This document shows positions 38,004 to 43,234 of a DNA stretch of 43,234 nt, piece after piece. The stretch is taken from contig JAGWPD010000222.1 in NCBI GenBank assembly GCA_028870705.1, positions 1 through 43,234 of the forward strand. Direction: 5' to 3'. A model generated the notes under the pieces. The model did not search any database. It was not told where the DNA came from and saw nothing but the letters and a program-made list of their open reading frames with translations. How positions within the stretch are numbered: the first letter of the stretch is position 1; every line of letters begins with the position of its first letter. Both the position numbers and the translations under genes were made by a program. This DNA comes from Gammaproteobacteria bacterium. GTDB lineage: Bacteria; Pseudomonadota; Gammaproteobacteria; Steroidobacterales; Steroidobacteraceae.

Positions 38004-39257
38004 ATGCGCCTCCCCGCAAGACCCGTTCCGAACCTGGCCGCCGCGCTGGGCGCGCTTGCCGTGCTGGCGGGCTGCGGTGGCGACCTCGGCAGCGGCGGTG
38101 CGACCTCGGTGGCTGGCAGCAACGTCACGGCGATCACCGTCGATGGCGGACCCGCCGGAGCAATCAACGGCGTCAACTCGCCGTATGTGTCGGTTACGGT
38201 CTGCCAGCCGGGTTCGACCAGCAACTGCCAGGTGATCGATCACGTGCTGCTCGATACCGGCTCGACCGGCCTCCGGCTGCTGGCGAGCGTGGCCAACAAG
38301 TCGCTCGCGCTCCCGCAGCAAATGGACACTGCCGGCCAGCCGCTGTTCGAGTGCCTGCAATTCGCTGACCGCAGCTATGCCTGGGGCACGGTGCGGCTGG
38401 CTGACGTGCAGATCGCCGATGGCAAGGCGCTGAACCTGCCCGTGCAGCTGATCGGGGATGCCGCCGCCCCCACTGCGCCAAGCGAGTGCTCGCTGGCACT
38501 GACCGCCAAGCCGCTGCCGGCCGCGGACACGGTCGCGGCGCTCGATGCCAACGGCATCCTCGGCATCGGCGTGTTCCGCGAGGATTGCGGCGCCGGCTGC
38601 ACCCTGCCGCCCGCGGCGGGCCAGATCTACCAGTACTACACCTGCACCACCAACGCCTGCAACGGCGAGACATTGGCTACCTCGTTGCAGGTGCAGAACC
38701 CCGTGTACCACTTCGCGACGAACAACAACGGCGTGGTGATCGAACTGCCGGCCATCGGACCGGCCGGTGCGTTCGGTGCGCGCGGCTCGCTGGTGCTGGG
38801 CATCAATACCCAGAGCAACAATGGGCTCGGCACTGCCAAGGTACTGCCGGTCGATGCGCTGGGCTTCGTGACCACGGTGTACAACGGCCAGACGCTGCTG
38901 CACAGCTACATCGACTCGGCCTCCAAGGGGCTGTATTTCGACGACGCATACCCGGTCTGCAATCCGGCGTCAGTCGCGGGGGGCCTCTATTGTCCGGGCG
39001 CGGCCGCGCCCGTGTCGCGGTCAGCCACCATCCAGGGCACGGATGGCAGCAACAAGCAGGTCGACTTCACGATCGGTGACGGCCTCGCGCTGCTGCAGGC
39101 CCAGCCGACCTACAACGCGTTCGGCAATTTCGGCGGGCCGCTCGGCGATGCGACCGCATTCGACTGGGGGCTGCCGTTCTTCTACGGCCGCAGCGTGTTC
39201 GTGGCCATCGAAGGCCAGTCGACCACCGGCGCCACCGGCCCCTACTTCGCGTTCTAG
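38004..39257 (+). CDS. DUF3443-like lipoprotein with retropepsin-like DTGS motif
   Basis: Lipobox-like LAVLAGCGGD; NSPYVSVTVCQPGSTSNCQVIDHVLLDTGSTGLRLL. Confidence 0.75.
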   Translation: MRLPARPVPNLAAALGALAVLAGCGGDLGSGGATSVAGSNVTAITVDGGPAGAINGVNSPYVSVTVCQPGSTSNCQVIDHVLLDTGSTGLRLLASVANKSLALPQQMDTAGQPLFECLQFADRSYAWGTVRLADVQIADGKALNLPVQLIGDAAAPTAPSECSLALTAKPLPAADTVAALDANGILGIGVFREDCGAGCTLPPAAGQIYQYYTCTTNACNGETLATSLQVQNPVYHFATNNNGVVIELPAIGPAGAFGARGSLVLGINTQSNNGLGTAKVLPVDALGFVTTVYNGQTLLHSYIDSASKGLYFDDAYPVCNPASVAGGLYCPGAAAPVSRSATIQGTDGSNKQVDFTIGDGLALLQAQPTYNAFGNFGGPLGDATAFDWGLPFFYGRSVFVAIEGQSTTGATGPYFAF

Positions 39258-39880
39258 CGTTCCCCGTCCATGAAGCGCACGTAGCGATCGAGTGCGCGGC
39301 GCTGGTCATCCCACAATTCGTAAGTCACCGTGTCCTCGCCGAGCTGGGTCCGCACCGCAAGGCTCCGTGCACCCGCGATGAAGCGCAGCGTGTCCAGGTC
39401 GGTCGGGAACACCAGCGGCTTGACGTCCTGGCCGGGCGGCGCGTGCACCGGCCGCGCGATGCCCAGATCGGTCGGTGATTTGCCGGCCGCATCGAGCCGG
39501 ATGCGCCGGTCGTCGGCAATCAGCACGATCGAGTCGGCGAGCGCCGAAGCCGGCGCGTAGCGCGGATCGAGCGTCGACCAGACATAGGCGACCAGCACGT
39601 ACTCGAGCTTGCCGCCACGATCTACCGAGGCGGCCGACAGGGTGACGTAGTCGCGCAGGTTCGCGGCCCGTTCGCTCCGGTCGCGCGCGAATACCAGCGG
39701 CGCATCGACCAGGTCGACCGTGGCGCCGGTCTGCTCGTCCAGGTACTCCTCGGGCTGCGGCGGCGGCGAACGACCGACAACACCCCCGCTGGCCAGGAGC
39801 GCGGCGAAACACACTGCGCACAGCGCGGCGGTACGTGGCGTCGCCAGCTGCCGATGCCGTAAACGGGCTCGCGGGATCAT
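39254..39880 (-). CDS. Secreted/periplasmic protein of unknown function
   Basis: N-terminal signal-like region; ATGA overlap with the upstream beta-barrel gene; full-length ORF. Confidence 0.65.
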   Translation of the reverse strand: MIPRARLRHRQLATPRTAALCAVCFAALLASGGVVGRSPPPQPEEYLDEQTGATVDLVDAPLVFARDRSERAANLRDYVTLSAASVDRGGKLEYVLVAYVWSTLDPRYAPASALADSIVLIADDRRIRLDAAGKSPTDLGIARPVHAPPGQDVKPLVFPTDLDTLRFIAGARSLAVRTQLGEDTVTYELWDDQRRALDRYVRFMDGER

Positions 39881-42333
39881 CAGAATCCGATGCGGTAAGC
39901 GAGGCTCACATAATAGCGCTTTGTATTCTGCGTCTGCAGCGTGGAGTCGCGCTTGCCGAGCTGCCCACCGGCTTCGAACTGCAGCAGCCGCCGGCCGCGC
40001 TGGTAGTCGAGCAGCACCGAGGGCAGGAACGACAATTCGGTGCTGCCATCGCTGGCGAGTTGCCGGTGATCGATGGTCAGGCGGGGACCGAGCCGCCAGT
40101 CGCCGCCGACCGGCACGCGCGTGGTGGCCGCCACCGAGGCGATCTTGCCGGTCTCGGTATTGGCATAGGCCACGCTCAGCACGTTGAAATCCCCAGTGCG
40201 CCAGATGTTCGAGCCGTAGACCTGCGCCTGGTACGACAGCGTCAGGCCGGTGCCCGGCTGCGCCGGCACGCCGCCCGAAGCGGGCGTGGCGCCGATCCTG
40301 GCGGCATCGACGGTCGCCGAGAACTGGTAGCGCAGGCCCAGCGGCCGCGTCGCGGTCAGGCTGTAGTTGGAGGACACCGCGGTACGATCGCGGGCGAGCT
40401 GCAGTATCTCGTTGTCCGTGAACACCGTCTGCAGGTCGGCGATGCTGGTGGCATTCTGGCCGATCAGCGCATTGCGCAGCGAGATCACCGGCGCGTTGCG
40501 CTTTTCCGCATCGAAGCTCAGGCTCCAGCGCGCCGGCAGCTGCATCGTACCGAGCAGCGCGGCCGCGTTCAGCGAATGGAAGTACACGTCATAGTCGTAC
40601 AGCATCGTCATTGAGGTACGCGGCAGCAGCAGCCGCGCCTCGAAACCGGTGCCGCGGCGGTCGGTCAGCCCGTCGAAGCGCTGCTGCGCAAAGAACACGC
40701 TCGCGTCCCAGTGGGCGCCCGGCGGCGCGTACGGGATCGCTACCGCCCAGAAACTGCGCTGCCGCACGATGCCGCCGTTGGTCCGCTCGACCGGGTAGCC
40801 CGCGGCGACATTGATACCGAGCGAGCGCAGCATCTGCCAGGAGGCGAACGCGCCATCGAACGTGCCCAGCACGCCGCCACTGTTCTGCGACTGCCGGCCA
40901 ACGCGCGCCAGCAGGCCCCACTGGCGGTCGGCGAACTCGAACGAGGCCACGCTGATGCGCTTGGTGGAATCGTTGGCACTGGTCGCGGAGCTGCCGGCGA
41001 AATTCTTGGCATAACCCGCGCTGATGCGCGCGGTCATGTCGAAGCGCTCGCCGCGGCGCTTGGCGAGCACGTCAACGTCGTTGTAGAGCGAGTTCTGCTT
41101 CTGGGTCTGGCTGTTGTTGGGCACGACGGTGCCGCCCGCATTGGCGCTGTTGCTGACCGTCGTGCCGTCATAACGGTACATCTGCGCCACGCCGCCATTC
41201 ACGTGCCAGCCGGTGGCCGCGGCCGTGCCGCCGCCGGTGCCGGTGCGCGCACTGGTCGAGGCTGCCCGCAGCGTCGCCAGGCGCCGCGCAATGCGCTCAG
41301 CGGCCTCGCCGGCCGGATAGCGGCGCAGGTACTCCTCGTATTCCGCCTTGGCCTGCGCCAGCTGCCCGGAACGTTCGCGCGCCAGTCCCAGCAGCTCCTG
41401 CATCGCCGCGCGCTGCGGAAATTCCGGCTGGCGCTGCAGCTTGGTGAGCGTGGCGATCGCGGCCGGGTAGTTGCGCGCGCTCATCTGGCTGCGCGCGCCG
41501 GCCACCAGCTTGGCGAGCGTGGCCGGGTCGAGCGCGGCATCGGCGCCGATGCGCTCGACCGGTGGCAGCACTTCGCCGGTGCCGCCGCCCGCCGCCGACG
41601 TGATCTCGTCACCGATCGCGAGCCAGGCGCGCGGATAATCGGCCAGCGCCGCATTCAGCACGCGCTCGGCGTCCGCGCGTTTGTCGAACGGCCCCGCGCG
41701 CAGGCGATACCAGGTTTCCTCGTCCACCACCGCCTGGCTGACGTAAACCGGTGTCTTCAACCGGCCGCGGGCAAGCTGGAGCGCGGCGGGCGGGAAATCC
41801 TTCGGTTGCGATTCGAGGTTGACCGCGAAGCTGGCCGCCGGGCCTGACGGCTCGTTGATCATGAGCTTGCCGCGCCCGCGGGCCCGGTCGATCAGCCGCA
41901 CGCGCAGCCCGCGCGGATCGACACCCTGCGCCAGCACGTAGCGCTCGCTCTTGCGGAAATCGAATACCAGCGTGACCTGGCCGGGCACGTCGGACTCGAC
42001 CCGCGCGGCGTCGATGATGTGCGCGCCGCCGGATACCGGCGGCAGCTCGCCGAGGATCTGCGTGCCCGGCGCGAGCTGGCAATCGCCCAGCGGCTGCAGC
42101 TGGATGCGCAATTCCTTCGACTCGGACGCCGGCTGGTGGGTGAGGTAGCGGAGCGAGCAGGTGAACTGCACGACCACGTCGGCCTGGTCGTCGTGGTCCT
42201 CGACCTCGATGACGTCGACGAAGCGGCCGGGACCCGCGCCGGTGATCTGCGCCAGCGCCGGGCCCGCACCCAGCACGGCCAGCAACGCGAACCCGGCAGC
42301 GGCGACGGCGCCGCTAGTGCTTGAACGCGGCAT
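39880..42333 (-). CDS. SPOR/TPR protein with C-terminal outer-membrane beta-barrel
   Basis: Signal peptide MPRSSTSGAVAAAGFALLAVLGAGPALA; SPOR-like TWYRLRAGPFDKRADAERVLNAAL; TPR-like repeat; long amphipathic beta region ending YYVSLAYRIGF. Confidence 0.75.
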   Translation of the reverse strand: MPRSSTSGAVAAAGFALLAVLGAGPALAQITGAGPGRFVDVIEVEDHDDQADVVVQFTCSLRYLTHQPASESKELRIQLQPLGDCQLAPGTQILGELPPVSGGAHIIDAARVESDVPGQVTLVFDFRKSERYVLAQGVDPRGLRVRLIDRARGRGKLMINEPSGPAASFAVNLESQPKDFPPAALQLARGRLKTPVYVSQAVVDEETWYRLRAGPFDKRADAERVLNAALADYPRAWLAIGDEITSAAGGGTGEVLPPVERIGADAALDPATLAKLVAGARSQMSARNYPAAIATLTKLQRQPEFPQRAAMQELLGLARERSGQLAQAKAEYEEYLRRYPAGEAAERIARRLATLRAASTSARTGTGGGTAAATGWHVNGGVAQMYRYDGTTVSNSANAGGTVVPNNSQTQKQNSLYNDVDVLAKRRGERFDMTARISAGYAKNFAGSSATSANDSTKRISVASFEFADRQWGLLARVGRQSQNSGGVLGTFDGAFASWQMLRSLGINVAAGYPVERTNGGIVRQRSFWAVAIPYAPPGAHWDASVFFAQQRFDGLTDRRGTGFEARLLLPRTSMTMLYDYDVYFHSLNAAALLGTMQLPARWSLSFDAEKRNAPVISLRNALIGQNATSIADLQTVFTDNEILQLARDRTAVSSNYSLTATRPLGLRYQFSATVDAARIGATPASGGVPAQPGTGLTLSYQAQVYGSNIWRTGDFNVLSVAYANTETGKIASVAATTRVPVGGDWRLGPRLTIDHRQLASDGSTELSFLPSVLLDYQRGRRLLQFEAGGQLGKRDSTLQTQNTKRYYVSLAYRIGF

Positions 42334-43234
42334 CCGCCACCCGGTGGTACGGTCCGGGCATCGGCTTGGCCACCGTGCCCAGCGTCGCGTCGCTGTACAC
42401 GTGACAGGCGCCCGAGCAGTCACGCAGTTCGCTTGCGGTGTACTTCAGGCCACCCTGCGTCTTGGGATGCAGATCCGGCCGGAAGTCCTTCGCGTGGCAG
42501 CCGCCGCAGCTGCCGGCATCGGCTGGCGAGGCCCACGGGATCTGGTCGGTGTTCGTGGTGTGGCAGGCCGTACAGGCAAGCGCCGCGCGATGTTCACCCG
42601 GATAGCTCGCCGAGGTGTGGGCGAAATGCAGCACTGACCAGTCCGGATAGCTGTGGCAGGTGGCGCAGCCGCGAGCAGTCGACATGTGCGTCGGCGTTAC
42701 GCCGATGGCGATGTTGTTGTCGTGGCAGCTGGCGCAGGGCGCAGTCAGCGTGGTGTGGTCGAGCTTCGCGGGCTTCCAGCCGAGCGTACCGTGGCAGGTG
42801 TCGCACTGCGCGCTGGTCACCACGTGATTCGCCGGCAAGCCGGTCGCGTGGATCGAATCATGGCAGCTGATGCAGGTGTGCGGGGCCACGCCGATGTGGT
42901 CGAAGCGCGCCGGCGACCAGGCGTTGGTCGTGTGGCAGGTCTCGCAGCTGTCACTGCCGGCGATGTGGTTGCGGCCCTTGCCGGTGGCGGCCACGCCGTT
43001 GTGGCAGCTGACGCAGCTGCCGCGCACCTGCATGTGATCGACGTGCGTGACCGGCAGCCAGGCGGCGGTCATATGGCAGCTCTCGCAGCGATCGGTGGTG
43101 GCGATGTGGTTCGGGCTCATGCCGATGCCGCTGGCCGGGCCGTGGCAGGTGACACAGGCCGTGCCGGCAACGCGCCGGTGGCTGAAGCCGACCGCCCCGC
43201 CGCCGACCGAGCCGGACGCGCTGAGCGCCGGGGC
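42314..43234 (-). CDS. Multiheme c-type cytochrome, 5'-truncated by the window edge
   Basis: At least ten CXXCH motifs plus one CX3CH (CSGACH); reading frame is open from the ORF-track ATG at 43120 to the window end, including an extra CVTCH at 43142-43156. Confidence 0.9.
   Translation of the reverse strand, partial: APALSASGSVGGGAVGFSHRRVAGTACVTCHGPASGIGMSPNHIATTDRCESCHMTAAWLPVTHVDHMQVRGSCVSCHNGVAATGKGRNHIAGSDSCETCHTTNAWSPARFDHIGVAPHTCISCHDSIHATGLPANHVVTSAQCDTCHGTLGWKPAKLDHTTLTAPCASCHDNNIAIGVTPTHMSTARGCATCHSYPDWSVLHFAHTSASYPGEHRAALACTACHTTNTDQIPWASPADAGSCGGCHAKDFRPDLHPKTQGGLKYTASELRDCSGACHVYSDATLGTVAKPMPGPYHRVADAAFKH

Noticed and set aside
1-43234. CRISPR array or rRNA genes
   Set aside because: No regularly spaced direct repeats with spacers and no rRNA-like sequence were seen.

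Overview
This 43 kb GC-rich window is probably gammaproteobacterial (inference). It runs from the integrase end of a genomic island into chromosomal core and ends in a truncated multiheme cytochrome locus. Positions 1-3790 hold an IS630-type element, an HTH-nucleotidyltransferase fusion with a perfect palindrome at its start, an excisionase-like ORF and a tyrosine integrase abutting the 3' end of tRNA-Arg(TCG). Positions 3.9-8.2 kb hold a molybdenum cofactor cluster (moeA, moaA, moaC, an apparent mobA-moaD fusion, moaE). Positions 8.0-11.4 kb hold a divergent flavinylation locus (porin, FMN-binding protein, 4-TM protein versus ApbE) with a Fur-box-like palindrome between the divergent genes. 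proBA follows. Positions 13.9-23.8 kb hold a cbb3 oxidase cluster (ccoNOQP, small TM protein, ccoG, ccoH, ccoI, ccoS) leading into an acidic protein and a heme-PAS FixL/FixJ pair, then a degenerate receiver-like protein and a VIT1-type transporter with an N-terminal extension. The core continues with htpX, a desaturase with a structured leader, CFA synthase, an FAD oxidase, tesB, a ferredoxin-NADP reductase, gabT, an ABC exporter, typA/bipA and a DUF3443-like lipoprotein. The right edge carries an apparent minus-strand operon: multiheme c-type cytochrome, SPOR/TPR/beta-barrel protein, secreted unknown. The candidates I rate most worth follow-up are this cytochrome/beta-barrel operon, the Fur-linked flavinylation locus, the HTH-nucleotidyltransferase with its palindrome, the pseudo-receiver next to FixLJ and the mobA-moaD fusion. 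All calls come from reading sequence and translations; no database search was run.
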